Part shown: positions 1 through 9,802 of the stretch, piece after piece | How the letters are laid out: each line of letters starts with the position of its first letter | How positions within the stretch are numbered: position 1 is the stretch's first letter | Assembly (NCBI RefSeq): GCF_030546745.1 | Contig: NZ_JAUOPD010000019.1 | Span: 1 to 60,868 of the forward strand | Length of the DNA stretch: 60,868 bases | Direction: 5' to 3' | Origin: Thalassotalea sp. 1_MG-2023 | GTDB taxonomy: Bacteria > Pseudomonadota > Gammaproteobacteria > Enterobacterales > Alteromonadaceae | Notes under the pieces: model-generated | Told to the model about the DNA's origin: nothing | What the model saw: the letters and a program-made list of their open reading frames with translations, nothing else | Databases searched by the model: none | Position numbers and translations under genes: made by a program

Positions 1-76
1 GACGCGTAGCTCAGCTGGATAGAGTACCTGGCTACGAACCAGGCGGTCGCAGGTTCGACTCCTGCCGCGTCCGCCA
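1..76 (+). tRNA. tRNA-Arg (anticodon ACG), lacking its first base
   Basis: The cloverleaf can be read directly. The anticodon loop CTACGAA (32-38) gives anticodon ACG at 34-36. The T arm is GCAGG-TTCGACT-CCTGC, followed by the acceptor 3' strand CGCGTCC, discriminator G and an encoded CCA at 74-76. The 3' acceptor strand needs GGACGCG at the 5' end, but the window opens at GACGCG, so the first G lies one base outside. A rho-independent terminator follows at once. Confidence 0.95.
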
Positions 77-83
77 CATTTTA

Positions 84-107
84 AACCAACCTTCGGGTTG
101 GTTTTTT
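84..107 (+). terminator. Rho-independent terminator of the tRNA
   Basis: A perfect 8-bp stem AACCAACC/GGTTGGTT closes a TTCG tetraloop and runs into a T tract (104-107). It starts eight bases after the CCA end of the tRNA. Confidence 0.93.
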
Positions 108-133
108 CGTTTAAGAGTCGTGTAAAAACAAGT

Positions 134-219
134 CGCTCAGCTGGATAGCTATACTATGGGCAAAAGCTGGCTACGAAACATGATCCCTTTCGGTCGCAGG
201 TTCGACTCCTGCCGCGTCC
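134..219 (+). pseudogene. Decayed copy of the tRNA-Arg gene
   Basis: Three blocks match the intact tRNA exactly and in order. 135-148 equals the D arm (9-22), 167-177 equals the anticodon loop and its 5' stem (28-38), and 191-219 equals 29 bases of variable loop, T arm and 3' acceptor strand (44-72). The segments between are longer than in the real tRNA and unrelated. The 3' half of the anticodon stem is destroyed, the 5' acceptor strand does not match, and no CCA follows. It is therefore a broken duplicate that probably does not make a functional tRNA. Confidence 0.85.
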
Positions 220-238
220 TCAATATTAAAAATAAAAT

Positions 239-322
239 TTAAAGAGTTAGATACATTTAATGAAGATAACGTTGTATTTTCACGATTTTGATTCAAGCTT
301 TTAAATGTACCTGACCCTTTAA
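239..322. repeat. REP-like inverted repeat pair
   Basis: The 22 bases at 239-260 match the reverse complement of 301-322 at 19 positions, with 40 bases between. A third copy of the same core (AATGTACCTGACCC) sits at 34327-34350 beside mutS. Short, dispersed, partly palindromic repeats of this kind usually mark REP/RAYT-type elements or miniature transposon ends; the class is inferred. Confidence 0.6.
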
Positions 323-350
323 TCATTCATTGTGTATTCAATTTGGCATT

Positions 351-423
351 ATTGTATTTTGCATACAATATTGTCTTTTTTTGTTCTAAGCCTTAAAAAT
401 TGGAATGGGTAATTGTATACAAT
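351..423. promoter_or_regulatory. Two palindromic operator-like sites upstream of oadGAB
   Basis: ATTGTAT-N5-ATACAAT (351-369) and the perfect 12-bp palindrome ATTGTATACAAT (412-423) share the same half site, with centres about 57 bases apart. They lie 180-250 bases before oadG in an otherwise featureless AT-rich stretch (323-599). The half-site style resembles operators of GntR-family (FadR subgroup) regulators. The regulator and its effector are not known from this window. Confidence 0.5.
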
Positions 424-599
424 ATTAATTCTTATAACAAAAATGTGAATAATTATTGAAAATAATTGAATGTCACGGCTTAAATGTGGCTTTTATGGGT
501 TGACTTCAAATTTTTTTTCTGAGTTCTCGAAAATATATTTGCTTTTTACCAATTGGAGTGATTATTCTAATTCCAACCTTTTTTAGATTAGGATAAAAA

Positions 600-872
600 A
601 TGGACAGTTTATTACAAACTTTTATTGAAGCTGGCACATTAATGTTAGCAGGTATGGTTTTTGTTTTTGCATTTTTAGGGCTACTCGTTATTTTTATTAA
701 CTTAGTACTAGTAAAACTTGCGAACAAATATCCCGATCCTATTATTCAATCTAAATCAAAACCTAAAGCAAAGAAAACAAATATTGCCTCTAATGGTGTA
801 ACACCCCAAGTCGTTGCGGCGATAGGCTCGGCTGTTACTCAATATAAACAAAAACATGGCGATAAAGCATAG
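600..872 (+). CDS. oadG: Oxaloacetate decarboxylase gamma subunit
   Basis: This 90-residue protein has one N-terminal membrane helix (about residues 13-38) and a charged, Lys/Pro-rich tail, the usual build of OadG. In the OadGAB sodium pump the gamma subunit assembles the complex, and its tail contacts the alpha subunit. The ATG has an AGGA 6 bases upstream. oadA starts 12 bases after the stop and oadB follows, giving the classical G-A-B order. The sequence itself is poorly conserved, so the call rests on size, topology and position. The C-terminal metal-binding histidines seen in some OadG proteins are represented here only by one His near the end. Confidence 0.9.
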   Translation: MDSLLQTFIEAGTLMLAGMVFVFAFLGLLVIFINLVLVKLANKYPDPIIQSKSKPKAKKTNIASNGVTPQVVAAIGSAVTQYKQKHGDKA

Positions 873-884
873 GAGCGAATACAC

Positions 885-2657
885 ATGTCAAAAGCACTAG
901 GTATTACCGAAGTTGTATTACGAGATGGTCACCAATCTTTACTTGCCACTCGATTACGTTTAGAAGATATGCTGCCGATCGCATCAAAATTAGATGATAT
1001 TGGTTTCTGGTCAATAGAGTCATGGGGTGGTGCTACGTTTGACTCATGTATTCGTTATTTAGGAGAAGATCCTTGGCATCGAATTCGTGAATTAAAAAAA
1101 GCAATGCCGAAAACTAAACAACAAATGTTATTTAGAGGCCAGAATATTTTAGGCTATCGCCATTATGCGGATGATGTTGTTGAAAAGTTTGTTGAAAGAG
1201 CACATGTCAATGGTGTAGATGTTTTTCGAATATTTGATGCTATGAATGATGTTCGAAACCTTCAAACTGCAATTAAAGCTGCAGTTAATGTTGGTGCTCA
1301 TGCGCAAGGTACGCTCAGTTATACAGAAAGCCCTGTACATACTCTTGAGGGCTGGCTAACCATGGCTAAAAAGCTAGAAGACATGGGAGCACATTCTTTA
1401 TGTATAAAGGATATGTCAGGTTTGCTGAAACCCTATGACGGTGCCGAGTTGATAAGCCGTCTTAAAGAAACTGTCTCATTACCTATTGCGTTACATTGTC
1501 ATGCAACAACCGGTTTAAGTGTTGCTACCCACATGAAAGCCATTGATGCCGATATTGATGTTATTGACACGTCTATTTCATCTATGAGCCAAACGTATGG
1601 TCATTCGCCAACAGAAACAATTGTTTCTATTGTTGAAGGAACAGAGCGTGATTCAGGTTTAGACATGGAAAAACTTGCTGAGGTGGCTGCATATTTCAGA
1701 GATGTTCGAGAAAAATATGCAAACTTTGAAGGTAGTCTAAAAGGCGTAGATGCGCGTATTTTATTAGCACAAGTACCTGGTGGCATGTTAACCAATATGG
1801 AAAACCAGTTAAAAGAACAAGGTGCTGCTGATAAATTTGATGATGTATTAAAAGAAATTCCAAGGGTACGTGAAGATCTAGGGAATATTCCGTTAGTCAC
1901 GCCAACATCGCAAATCGTCGGCACACAAGCGGTTTTAAATGTACTAACAGGTGAGCGTTATAAGTCGATTACAAAAGAGACTGCAGGCGTTCTTAAAGGT
2001 GAATATGGTGCAACGGCTTCGCCGGTTAATACGGAGCTACAAGATCGTGTGCTTGATGGCAAAGAGGCTATTACCTGTCGTCCGGCTGATTTATTAACAC
2101 CTGAAGTTGATAAACTCACCAGCGAACTTGAAAATATTGCGAAAGAAAAAAGCATTACACTAGCGGATGAAGTAATTGATGACGTGCTAACTTATGCATT
2201 ATTTCCGCAAATAGGTTTGAAATTTTTAGAAAATCGAAATAATCCAGATGCTTTTGAGCCAGCACCGACTAAAGAGGCGAACAGCTCTCAAACGTCAACG
2301 GCGAAGAAAGCATCAGCGACTACTGAGAACTACTCGGTCAGTGTTGATGGACAAGTGTTTGATGTTGTCGTTGGCCCAAGTGGCAGCGTATCTTCAGTTA
2401 CCACTGCAGATGCTGAAATAAAACAATCTGCACCGGTCAGTGCAGGTGAAACCTTAAATGCACCATTGGCAGGTAATATTTTTAAAGTACTTGTTGATGA
2501 AGGTGAAGAGGTTGCCGCAGGCGATGTGGTTATCATCATGGAAGCGATGAAAATGGAAACTGAAGTGCGAGCTGTATCGGCAGGTCAGGTTGCTTCTATT
2601 CATGTTAGAGAAGGGGATGCCGTTACTGTTGGCGAAACCTTACTGACTTTAGCGTAG
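885..2657 (+). CDS. oadA: Oxaloacetate decarboxylase alpha subunit (biotin carboxyl carrier)
   Basis: OadA (590 residues) transfers the carboxyl group of oxaloacetate to its own biotin, giving pyruvate. The N-terminal carboxyltransferase barrel shows VVLRDGHQS with metal ligand Asp14, CIKDMSG with the Lys that is carbamylated in the family (about residue 175), and ALHCHATTG with the two metal-binding His (about 204 and 206). A conserved carboxylase domain and a Ser/Thr/Ala-rich linker (about 460-490) follow. The C-terminal biotinyl domain contains EAMKMETE, with biotin-accepting Lys556. An AGGAG ribosome site overlaps the end of oadG, so the genes are probably translated together. The length is normal for the family. 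Confidence 0.97.
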   Translation: MSKALGITEVVLRDGHQSLLATRLRLEDMLPIASKLDDIGFWSIESWGGATFDSCIRYLGEDPWHRIRELKKAMPKTKQQMLFRGQNILGYRHYADDVVEKFVERAHVNGVDVFRIFDAMNDVRNLQTAIKAAVNVGAHAQGTLSYTESPVHTLEGWLTMAKKLEDMGAHSLCIKDMSGLLKPYDGAELISRLKETVSLPIALHCHATTGLSVATHMKAIDADIDVIDTSISSMSQTYGHSPTETIVSIVEGTERDSGLDMEKLAEVAAYFRDVREKYANFEGSLKGVDARILLAQVPGGMLTNMENQLKEQGAADKFDDVLKEIPRVREDLGNIPLVTPTSQIVGTQAVLNVLTGERYKSITKETAGVLKGEYGATASPVNTELQDRVLDGKEAITCRPADLLTPEVDKLTSELENIAKEKSITLADEVIDDVLTYALFPQIGLKFLENRNNPDAFEPAPTKEANSSQTSTAKKASATTENYSVSVDGQVFDVVVGPSGSVSSVTTADAEIKQSAPVSAGETLNAPLAGNIFKVLVDEGEEVAAGDVVIIMEAMKMETEVRAVSAGQVASIHVREGDAVTVGETLLTLA

Positions 2658-2665
2658 GTGATAAC

Positions 2666-3799
2666 ATGGAGCAGTTAAATACTTTATGGTTATCAACAGG
2701 CTTAGCAAATTTTGAGTTAGGCCAAGTTATTATGATGCTTGTTGGTTGTGGGCTTTTATTTCTCGCTATCGCGAAAAATTTTGAACCGCTGCTACTTGTG
2801 CCAATGGGGTTTGGTGCCATACTGACTAACATACCTGTTGCAGGTTTTTCTGAGGTCGGTGGTCTATTACATTATGTGTATTACGCTGGTATTGATACGG
2901 GTATATTCCCGCTATTAATATTTATGGGTGTAGGTGCAATGACCGATTTCGGCGCGCTAATCGCGAACCCTAAAACCTTGTTTTTAGGGGCTGCGGCGCA
3001 ATTTGGTATTTTTGCGACATTATTTGGTGCTATCGCATTGAATGCGATCCCTGGCTTCGAATTTACGTTACAAGATGCTTCTGCAATTGCGATTATTGGT
3101 GGTGCAGATGGCCCAACAGCTATTTTCTTAGCTTCTAAGCTAGCACCAGAGCTTCTTGGCGCTATTGCAGTAGCAGCATACTCATATATGGCGTTAGTAC
3201 CCATTATTCAACCACCAATCATGAGAGCTTTAACCACCGAAAAAGAACGTAAGATTGAAATGGCACAGTTACGTCATGTAACCAAAATTGAGAAAGTTAT
3301 CTTTCCGTTGGGTGTCTTGTTGATGACAATTTTCTTTTTACCTGCGGCTACGCCATTAGTTGGTATGTTTTGTTTAGGTAACTTAATGCGTGAATGTGGT
3401 GTCGTTGATCGTTTAAGTTCAACTGCGCAAAATGAGCTTATCAATATTGTTACGATATTCTTAGGTTTAGGCGTTGGTTCTAAATTAAGTGCTGATCAGT
3501 TTTTGAATGTTGAAACATTAGGTATCCTCGGTTTAGGTGCTGTTGCCTTTTCAATTGGTACAGCTTCTGGGGTATTAATGGCGAAACTGATGAATAAACT
3601 AAGTAGCGAGCAAGTAAACCCGTTAATTGGAGCGGCTGGTGTGTCTGCGGTACCGATGGCAGCACGAGTAGCGAATAAAGTAGGCTTAGAAGCTAATCCA
3701 CATAATTTTTTACTGATGCACGCTATGGGGCCAAATGTCGCCGGGGTGTTAGGCTCTGCAGTGGCAGCCGGTATTTTATTAGCATTGGTTGGTCAGTAA
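2666..3799 (+). CDS. oadB: Oxaloacetate decarboxylase beta subunit (sodium pump)
   Basis: This 377-residue polytopic membrane protein is the pump of the OadGAB complex. It decarboxylates the carboxybiotin of OadA and drives sodium out of the cell. The long hydrophobic segments, the [10 protein letters not shown] stretch (about residues 145-155, containing the conserved membrane Asp) and the C-terminal [11 protein letters not shown] region are typical of OadB. The gene starts 8 bases after oadA with GGTGA as ribosome site. The operon ends at a strong hairpin terminator just downstream. Confidence 0.97.
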   Translation: MEQLNTLWLSTGLANFELGQVIMMLVGCGLLFLAIAKNFEPLLLVPMGFGAILTNIPVAGFSEVGGLLHYVYYAGIDTGIFPLLIFMGVGAMTDFGALIANPKTLFLGAAAQFGIFATLFGAIALNAIPGFEFTLQDASAIAIIGGADGPTAIFLASKLAPELLGAIAVAAYSYMALVPIIQPPIMRALTTEKERKIEMAQLRHVTKIEKVIFPLGVLLMTIFFLPAATPLVGMFCLGNLMRECGVVDRLSSTAQNELINIVTIFLGLGVGSKLSADQFLNVETLGILGLGAVAFSIGTASGVLMAKLMNKLSSEQVNPLIGAAGVSAVPMAARVANKVGLEANPHNFLLMHAMGPNVAGVLGSAVAAGILLALVGQ

Positions 3800-3822
3800 A
3801 AGTTACAAGTTAATAGAAAAAG

Positions 3823-3859
3823 CGTTAATCGATGTTTATCACGATTAACGTTTTTTTTT
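3823..3859. terminator. Bidirectional terminator between oadB and the solute-binding gene
   Basis: Stem CGTTAATCG (3823-3831) pairs with CGATTAACG (3842-3850) and is followed by nine T on the plus strand. On the minus strand the hairpin is followed by CTTTTTC. The TAA of the minus-strand gene lies inside the second arm. Confidence 0.9.
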
Positions 3860-4594
3860 GTCCGAAATCGTCGTGACTATTCCAGCGTTTGCCAATTGGT
3901 TAAAATTATTTAATGGTGTTAAGTAGGCTCGCGTATTCAGAGTCAATAAGGCTTTATCAAGCTGTTTTTTTAAGGTTTGACCTGCACGTGTTTTTTTAAC
4001 GGCAAGACCAGCAGGAATTGTAATAAGTTTGTTGTAATGTATGTTGGCAAGCTTTAAGCGGCTGATAGTACTCATCATTGATGCGCGTTCAAAAATAGCA
4101 GCCTTTATGCGCTTTTTGACGATTAACCTAGCTAACTGCTCAAGGCTACTGACTTCTATAAACTTTTCTCTAGGGATATTCGTCACCATTGACATAAAGT
4201 CAGCATTACCTGTCAAAGTACCGATGCTGTTGGTGGTTAAGTTTTCTTCGTTAAGATACCGGGGGCTTTGTGCGTAGATATCTACTGTCGCTTGAAAAAA
4301 CCAGTCTAACTCTATTGCCCCTCGATAAAAGCTTTTAGATTCATTGCCCTTTGGCGTTAATCCGATTAATTTCACTTTACCGTCATGCAGATCTTTTTTT
4401 GCTCGGGCATAGGTTGCTATTGTGACTTGAAAAGATAAGTCTGTTTTGGCTTCAATTGCTGCTAACATATCAGGTAAGATCCCTGAACCATCATCGTTTA
4501 TAACGGGCGGAAATGGTTCAAGTTCAACGAAAATACACTCTGCATTACCCGTCATTGAAAACGTTAACAATAAGATAATTAAAAGTTTCTTCAC
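3845..4594 (-). CDS. Periplasmic solute-binding protein, family 3 (amino-acid type)
   Basis: This 249-residue protein begins with a cleavable signal peptide (LLIILLLTFSMTGNA, cut near residue 18) and continues with a type 2 periplasmic-binding fold. The pattern FPPVINDDGSGILPDMLAAI matches the first strand and helix of family 3 binding proteins. Such stand-alone proteins are common in Colwellia and Shewanella; the ligand cannot be told. The start is a GTG with AGGGA 8 bases upstream. It lies 66 bases downstream of pdxH on the same strand, with no transporter genes nearby, so it may be an orphan sensor or binding protein rather than part of an ABC importer. Confidence 0.8.
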   Translation of the reverse strand: MKKLLIILLLTFSMTGNAECIFVELEPFPPVINDDGSGILPDMLAAIEAKTDLSFQVTIATYARAKKDLHDGKVKLIGLTPKGNESKSFYRGAIELDWFFQATVDIYAQSPRYLNEENLTTNSIGTLTGNADFMSMVTNIPREKFIEVSSLEQLARLIVKKRIKAAIFERASMMSTISRLKLANIHYNKLITIPAGLAVKKTRAGQTLKKQLDKALLTLNTRAYLTPLNNFNQLANAGIVTTISDKKKR

Positions 4595-4660
4595 GTATTA
4601 AATCCCTGCTGCTTTTATTCACCCTAACATAATTATAAAAAGTATCGCAATCTATCGTTG

Positions 4661-5314
4661 TTAAGGTTGTATTTTATATTGTTGCCAGCCTTCATTACTT
4701 TTTTCAAAACATATCCGATCATGTAGTCGGCTAGTTCTTCCTTGCCAAAACTCCATGTAATGTGGCTTAACGCGTAAACCACCCCAAAATTCGGGCAATG
4801 GCACTTCTTGACCTGAAAATTTTTGTTGATATGCTTCAAATTGTTCTTTGAGTGTATTGTCGTGACTGAGTTTCTGGCTTTGCTTTGATGCCCAAGCGCC
4901 AATTTGGCTACCTCGGTCACGACTATGAAAATAGCGTGTAGATTCTTCAGGCGTGATCTTTTCAACGGAGCCTTCAATACGAACTTGTCGTTGTAATACA
5001 TTCCAATGAAATAGTAATGCAACTTTATCGTTGTGTTGTAATTCTTGATGTTTCCGACTGCCATAGTTGGTATAGAAAACGAAACCTTGTTCGTTGAATG
5101 ATTTTAATAACACCATGCGAGAACTGGGTTGACCACTATCACTGACAGTGCTGACCGACATCGCTTCTGGCAATAAAATGCCTGACTTATTGGCATCATC
5201 AAACCACTGTTGAAATAAATCAAAAGGAGATTGGTTTGGTTGAATATCAGGTAAGGGTAAAGCAACGCCTTGGCCAAAAGTAAATAGGCAGCGTAACTTC
5301 TCTAAAAAGGTCAT
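4661..5314 (-). CDS. pdxH: Pyridoxine/pyridoxamine 5'-phosphate oxidase
   Basis: The 217-residue protein matches the whole length of PdxH, the FMN enzyme that makes pyridoxal 5'-phosphate from the pyridoxine or pyridoxamine phosphates in the cytoplasm. Visible motifs are SRMVLLKSF and FVFYTNYGSRK (FMN and phosphate binding, about residues 65-90), the block from SRDRGSQIGAWAS, and PEFWGGLRVKPHYMEFWQGR near the C-terminus. The usual C-terminal RL.P is here IQP. It is the first gene before the solute-binding protein on the minus strand. Confidence 0.96.
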   Translation of the reverse strand: MTFLEKLRCLFTFGQGVALPLPDIQPNQSPFDLFQQWFDDANKSGILLPEAMSVSTVSDSGQPSSRMVLLKSFNEQGFVFYTNYGSRKHQELQHNDKVALLFHWNVLQRQVRIEGSVEKITPEESTRYFHSRDRGSQIGAWASKQSQKLSHDNTLKEQFEAYQQKFSGQEVPLPEFWGGLRVKPHYMEFWQGRTSRLHDRICFEKSNEGWQQYKIQP

Positions 5315-5474
5315 GCAGTCAACTCCAATATTTGAATTTGACTATTTTATCAATAACGATATGAGTTTTATAGAAAAAGAATGAGGAAATGGCAAAACAT
5401 AATGTAAATAAACAATATTAACTAAACGGTTAATACTGAATAATTATTGCCATAAAAAAGTAAGGTATATAAAT

Positions 5475-5645
5475 TTACGATGAATCCCAATCATCAAGTA
5501 AGTCTTTTAAACGTTTCTGCTCCAATAAATCATCGATTTTACGTCTTACTTTGGCGTTGTTTTCTGCTGTTGGTAACGCGTGTACATCAGGTTCATCATT
5601 GTTAAGTTGTTGATTGTGTGCATCGTCGTGTTTGTCATAAGTCAT
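5475..5645 (-). CDS. Small acidic conserved protein (56 residues)
   Basis: An open frame runs from ATG at 5645 to TAA at 5475. The first half is polar and rich in Asp, Asn and His. The second half, KVRRKIDDLLEQKRLKDLLD, is a predicted amphipathic helix of the type seen in short gammaproteobacterial proteins (DUF3545 or PA3496-like); that family link is from memory. It lies upstream of pdxH on the same strand. Function unknown. The helical block, with its regular charge pattern, supports a real gene. Confidence 0.6.
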   Translation of the reverse strand: MTYDKHDDAHNQQLNNDEPDVHALPTAENNAKVRRKIDDLLEQKRLKDLLDDWDSS

Positions 5646-5781
5646 GTTTTTATACCTAGTTCATGCGAATAACGAATATCACTTTCGTAGTTTTCATCCT
5701 AATAATGTGAACATAGGCAAGGAAACTTTATCGGTCAAATTTTCAGTGTAAAAAATGTGTCTTAACAACAGTTGATGGAAA

Positions 5782-5827
5782 AGCCGTTCAAAAGCACTAC
5801 TGCCAAATTACAGCAGTGCTATCGGCT
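5782..5827 (-). terminator. Terminator of the nap operon
   Basis: Read on the minus strand, AGCACTGCTG (5811-5820) pairs with CAGTAGTGCT (5793-5802), with one G-T pair, followed by TTTT. An outer AGCCG/CGGCT pair (5782-5786 with 5823-5827) extends the structure. It lies just after napC. Confidence 0.75.
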
Positions 5828-5841
5828 ATTTGAGTGTTATT

Positions 5842-6432
5842 TTACCAGCCTTCAACACCTTTCATATCAGGCAACTGGTGCGCAATACCTTTATGACAAT
5901 CGATACAAGTTTTATCACCGCTAGCAAGCGACGTTGAATGTTGTTGAGCTGCTCTGCCACTTTGAGCGGTAAAGTCCATGTAATCAAAATTATGGCAATT
6001 TCGACACTCTAGTGAGTCATTAGCTTTTAGGCGTGTCCATTCATTTTGTGCTAAACGTTTTCGGTGAGCGAGAAATTTTTCTCGAGTGTTTATTGTGCCG
6101 AATATTTTACCCCATACTTCTTTTGAAGCTTGCATTTTTCTGGCTATTTTATCTGTCCATTTATGCGGAACATGACAGTCGGGGCAGGTGGCACGTACCC
6201 CTGAACGGTTTGAAAAATGAATGGTCGTTTTCATTTCTTCATAAACATTGTCTTCCATTTCGTGGCAAGAAATACAAAATTGTTCGGTATTAGTTGCTTC
6301 TAGTGCAGTATTAAAACCACCCCAAAAGATAATGCCCATGATAAAACCACCGATAACGAGAAAGCCTAAACTAAAATATGCACTAGGCTTTTTGAGTGTT
6401 TGCCAGCCAATGCTAATGATCTTTTTCATCAT
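5842..6432 (-). CDS. napC: NapC/NirT-type tetraheme cytochrome c (quinol dehydrogenase)
   Basis: NapC takes electrons from membrane quinol and passes them to NapB. The 196-residue protein has an N-terminal membrane anchor (about 17-40) and four CXXCH heme sites: CISCH at 53, CPDCH at 83, CRNCH at 143 and CIDCH at 176. This is the standard NapC layout. It is the last gene of napEDABC, 6 bases after napB, with AGGAG before its ATG. No napGH genes are present, so NapC is the only visible quinol link for this reductase. Confidence 0.96.
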   Translation of the reverse strand: MMKKIISIGWQTLKKPSAYFSLGFLVIGGFIMGIIFWGGFNTALEATNTEQFCISCHEMEDNVYEEMKTTIHFSNRSGVRATCPDCHVPHKWTDKIARKMQASKEVWGKIFGTINTREKFLAHRKRLAQNEWTRLKANDSLECRNCHNFDYMDFTAQSGRAAQQHSTSLASGDKTCIDCHKGIAHQLPDMKGVEGW

Positions 6433-6438
6433 ACACTC

Positions 6439-6909
6439 CTAATTATCACTTTTTTGCTTTGTTTTCATTAAACGATGCATGTCAATAAAGGTGTTTTCTA
6501 CTAAAGGTTTTGCATCGGTTTGAGTCGCGTGGCATTGGTTGCAAAAATAGCGTCTGGGCGATATTTCTGCGAGAAAGTTTCCGTCTCTATCCATATAGTG
6601 AGTAACGCTTACCATTGGCGCTTGAGACTCTTCAGTGCGCTTTCTACTGTGGCACGACATGCACTTGTTGGTATTAAGGTTTACTTCATAATTTCGTGTT
6701 TTATGAGGGATCACCGGCGGCTGCATAGGATAGTTTCGGGCGCGTTTTATGTCGTTATTCATAACATTAGCAATGGGTGATGAAGGTGATTGCTGATCCA
6801 GCGCTTTCCCTTTTCTTAACGTTGCAACATCGTCAAAGGCGGTAGCCGTTGTGGTGACTAATATTAATGATAAAAATGAGTTACATATATATTGCATTGC
6901 TTTATTCAT
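6439..6909 (-). CDS. napB: Periplasmic nitrate reductase, diheme cytochrome c subunit
   Basis: The 156-residue protein has a signal peptide (cleavage near residue 24, TATA-F) and two heme sites, CMSCH (83-87) and CNQCH (123-127). NapB is the small electron-transfer subunit that binds NapA in the periplasm. The PPVIPHKTRNYEVN stretch, carrying the distal His ligand region, and the spacing of the two hemes match NapB. The gene sits between napA and napC with short gaps of 9 and 6 bases. Confidence 0.96.
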   Translation of the reverse strand: MNKAMQYICNSFLSLILVTTTATAFDDVATLRKGKALDQQSPSSPIANVMNNDIKRARNYPMQPPVIPHKTRNYEVNLNTNKCMSCHSRKRTEESQAPMVSVTHYMDRDGNFLAEISPRRYFCNQCHATQTDAKPLVENTFIDMHRLMKTKQKSDN

Positions 6910-6918
6910 ATCATCCTC

Positions 6919-9417
6919 CTAAGCTTTTACTATTCTGACAGCACACTTTTTAAAGTCAGTCTGTTTAGAGAGTGGATCAGTTGCATCTAAGGTCACCTTG
7001 TTGACTAATCTGCTGGCATCAAACCACGGCATGTAAACCAAACCTTTAGGTGGCTTATTACGTCCTCTGGTTTCTACACGGGTTTGTACTTCGCCTCGAC
7101 GAGACTGTATTTTAACCAAATCGCCGCGTCGCATTTTCCGCGCTTTAGCATCATCAGGATGCATATAAACGAGGGCGTCTGGCATTGCTTTATAGAGTTC
7201 AGGTACTCGTTGAGTCATAGAACCTGAATGCCAGTGCTCTAATACACGGCCGGTGGATAACCATAAATCAAAGTGAGCGTCTGGTACTTCAGCTGGCGGC
7301 TCATAGGGCAGTGCGAAGATCACGGCTTTTCCGTCAGGTTTGCCATAAAATTCAAAATCACTACCTGGGGTTACATACGGATCTGAACCTTCCTTAAAGC
7401 GCCATCGAGTTTCTTTTCCGTCGACGACAGGCCAACGAAGTCCACGTTCTTCATGATAACGATCATAATAGGCTAAATCATGAGCTTTTCCTCGGCCAAA
7501 ACTCGCATATTCTTCAAATAATCCTTTTTGAATATAAAAACCAAAGTGACGAGCTTCATCATTGAGCCTGTCTGTTGGTACTTGGTTGATTGAAAATTTG
7601 TTTACATGACCATTTTCATAAAGCACTTCATACATAGATTTACCTTTATACGAAGGGTTTTTATCCAATAACTCTTCCGGCCACACTTCTTCGATAGCAA
7701 AGCGTTTAGAAAATTCGACTAATTGCCATAGGTCAGATTTTGCACCCTTTGGTGCTTCCACCATTTGGTACCATGCTTGGGTTCTTCTTTCTGCATTACC
7801 GTAAACACCTTCTTTTTCCACCCACATTGCAGTGGGTAAGATTAAATCTCCAGCTTGAGCGGTAACGGTTGGGTAAGGATCAGATACAACAATGAAATTA
7901 TCAGGATGGCGATAACCTGGGTAGCCTTCTTCATTCATATTAGCTGCAGCTTGCATATTGTTATTACATTGCACCCAATAGAAGTTAAGTTTTCCATCTT
8001 TTAACATACGGTTTTGCACAACAGCATGGTAACCAGGTTTTGCGGGTATTGTGCCTTTTGGCAGTTTCCACTTTTCTTCTGCAAAGGCTCTGTGCTTATC
8101 GTTGGTAACAACCATGTCTGCCGGTAAACGATGTGAGAATGTCCCGACTTCTCTTGCCGTTCCACATGCGGATGGTTGGCCTGTTAATGAGAATGGACTA
8201 TTGCCAGGAGTTGATATTTTCCCGGTTAATAAGTGAATGTTATACACTAAGTTGTTTGCCCATACGCCACGCGTGTGTTGATTGAAACCCATCGTCCAAA
8301 AAGAACAAACTTTGGTTTTTGGGTTTGCATACAGCTCTGCTAAAGCTTCTAAATTTGCAATTGGAACACCAGAGAGTTGAGAAGTATATTCAGCGGTATA
8401 AGTGCTAACAAATTCAGCATATTCTTTGAAGTTAATTGCTTTCGAACCGCCAGCGTTTGAGCCATTATTTTTGGCACGTTTCTCTAGTGGGTGCTCTGCT
8501 CGCAAGCCGTAACCAATATCGGTATTACCCATACGGAAATTAGTATGTTTATTGACAAAATCTTTATTAACACGATCTGTGGTAATAATGTAATTAGCAA
8601 TAAAGTTTAAAATAGCTAAATCGGTTTGTGGTGTGAAGATCATACTGTTATCAGCAAGGTCTGAACTACGGTGCTGGAAGGTAGAAAGCACGGCTACCTT
8701 CACATGTGGGGCGCTTAAACGGCGATCGGTTATTCTTGTCCATAGAATAGGGTGCATTTCTGCCATATTAGAGCCCCAAAGCACCATTGCGTCGGTTGCT
8801 TCAATATCATCATAACAGCCCATTGGCTCGTCGATACCGAAAGTGCGCATAAAGCCACCAACTGCTGACGCCATACAATGCCTTGCGTTTGGATCAATGT
8901 TATTACTTCTAAAACCGGCTTTAAATAATTTAGATGCCGCATATCCTTCAAAAACTGTCCATTGACCAGAACCAAACATACCAATTCCGGTAGGACCTAC
9001 TTTCTTGAGTGTTTGTTTTGCTTTTTCAGCCATGATGTCAAACGCTTGATCCCAAGTGATAGGCGCGAAATCACCATTTTTATCAAACTTACCATCTTTC
9101 ATACGAAGTAAAGGGGTTGTAAGGCGATCTTTGCCATACATAATTTTCGACAAAAAATAGCCTTTTATGCAGTTTAAACCGCGGTTAACTGGAGATTTAA
9201 TATCACCATGAGTCGCAACGACTTTACCGTCCATGACTCCAACGTTGACACTACACCCTGTGCCACAAAAGCGACAAGGGGCTTTATCCCATTTTAATTT
9301 AGTTAAGTCACTGCTCGTGATCAAATTTGATGCAGTGGCAGGAACTGATACCCCTGCAACTGCCGCAGCAGCGGCAACAGCATTAGCTTTAATAAACTCG
9401 CGGCGATTAATATTCAT
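6919..9417 (-). CDS. napA: Periplasmic nitrate reductase, catalytic subunit
   Basis: NapA (832 residues) is the molybdenum bis-MGD enzyme that reduces nitrate to nitrite in the periplasm. A twin-arginine signal [19 protein letters not shown] opens the protein. The [4Fe-4S] ligands are Cys48, 51, 55 and 83 (CRFCGTGC, then NC in RGLNCIKG). The molybdenum ligand is Cys181 in ARHCMAS. The C-terminal molybdopterin dinucleotide domain begins near [15 protein letters not shown]. Length and motifs are all normal. It follows napD by 9 bases. Confidence 0.98.
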   Translation of the reverse strand: MNINRREFIKANAVAAAAAVAGVSVPATASNLITSSDLTKLKWDKAPCRFCGTGCSVNVGVMDGKVVATHGDIKSPVNRGLNCIKGYFLSKIMYGKDRLTTPLLRMKDGKFDKNGDFAPITWDQAFDIMAEKAKQTLKKVGPTGIGMFGSGQWTVFEGYAASKLFKAGFRSNNIDPNARHCMASAVGGFMRTFGIDEPMGCYDDIEATDAMVLWGSNMAEMHPILWTRITDRRLSAPHVKVAVLSTFQHRSSDLADNSMIFTPQTDLAILNFIANYIITTDRVNKDFVNKHTNFRMGNTDIGYGLRAEHPLEKRAKNNGSNAGGSKAINFKEYAEFVSTYTAEYTSQLSGVPIANLEALAELYANPKTKVCSFWTMGFNQHTRGVWANNLVYNIHLLTGKISTPGNSPFSLTGQPSACGTAREVGTFSHRLPADMVVTNDKHRAFAEEKWKLPKGTIPAKPGYHAVVQNRMLKDGKLNFYWVQCNNNMQAAANMNEEGYPGYRHPDNFIVVSDPYPTVTAQAGDLILPTAMWVEKEGVYGNAERRTQAWYQMVEAPKGAKSDLWQLVEFSKRFAIEEVWPEELLDKNPSYKGKSMYEVLYENGHVNKFSINQVPTDRLNDEARHFGFYIQKGLFEEYASFGRGKAHDLAYYDRYHEERGLRWPVVDGKETRWRFKEGSDPYVTPGSDFEFYGKPDGKAVIFALPYEPPAEVPDAHFDLWLSTGRVLEHWHSGSMTQRVPELYKAMPDALVYMHPDDAKARKMRRGDLVKIQSRRGEVQTRVETRGRNKPPKGLVYMPWFDASRLVNKVTLDATDPLSKQTDFKKCAVRIVKA

Positions 9418-9426
9418 TTTGTCACC

Positions 9427-9717
9427 TTATTCTTCGGTTATAAATTGATGATAAACAGGCGATAAACTGTAAAGCCCGATAAAATTTCTAAACTGCTCTA
9501 CCACAAAAGCAATATGTTTTTGATGTTGAGCTTCAACAGTAAACACTACTTTGCCATCGTCACTGATTGCGTGAACTTGTACGCCTTTTTGCGCTTCAAG
9601 GTCTTGGCTGAACGCATCGGTTTGTTGTGGAATAATATGTGCTACAAAACTGGCGATATGGTATTCGGTTGATTCTGGACAACCATTATTTGTTGGTTTG
9701 CTGTTTGTTGTTTTCAT
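9427..9717 (-). CDS. napD: NapA signal-peptide-binding chaperone
   Basis: This 96-residue protein matches NapD, the cytoplasmic chaperone that binds the NapA Tat signal and holds it back until the cofactor is inserted. The core EYHIASFVAHIIPQ and the spaced GVQVHAISDDGKVVFTVEA fit the ferredoxin-like NapD fold. About 20 extra polar residues precede the core, so the true start could lie slightly downstream. An 85-base gap separates it from napE, the longest gap in the operon. Confidence 0.92.
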   Translation of the reverse strand: MKTTNSKPTNNGCPESTEYHIASFVAHIIPQQTDAFSQDLEAQKGVQVHAISDDGKVVFTVEAQHQKHIAFVVEQFRNFIGLYSLSPVYHQFITEE

Positions 9718-9802
9718 AAGAAGTCTCTTGCAGTATACGTTTAACTTTCTTCTAGTAACTTTCCATGGCTGATGATTGTTACTTTCTGTCTGTTAAACGT
9801 TC

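Noticed and set aside
4633-5064. Minus-strand 143-codon frame inside pdxH
   Set aside because: It overlaps pdxH on the same strand in another frame; pdxH has full family motifs.
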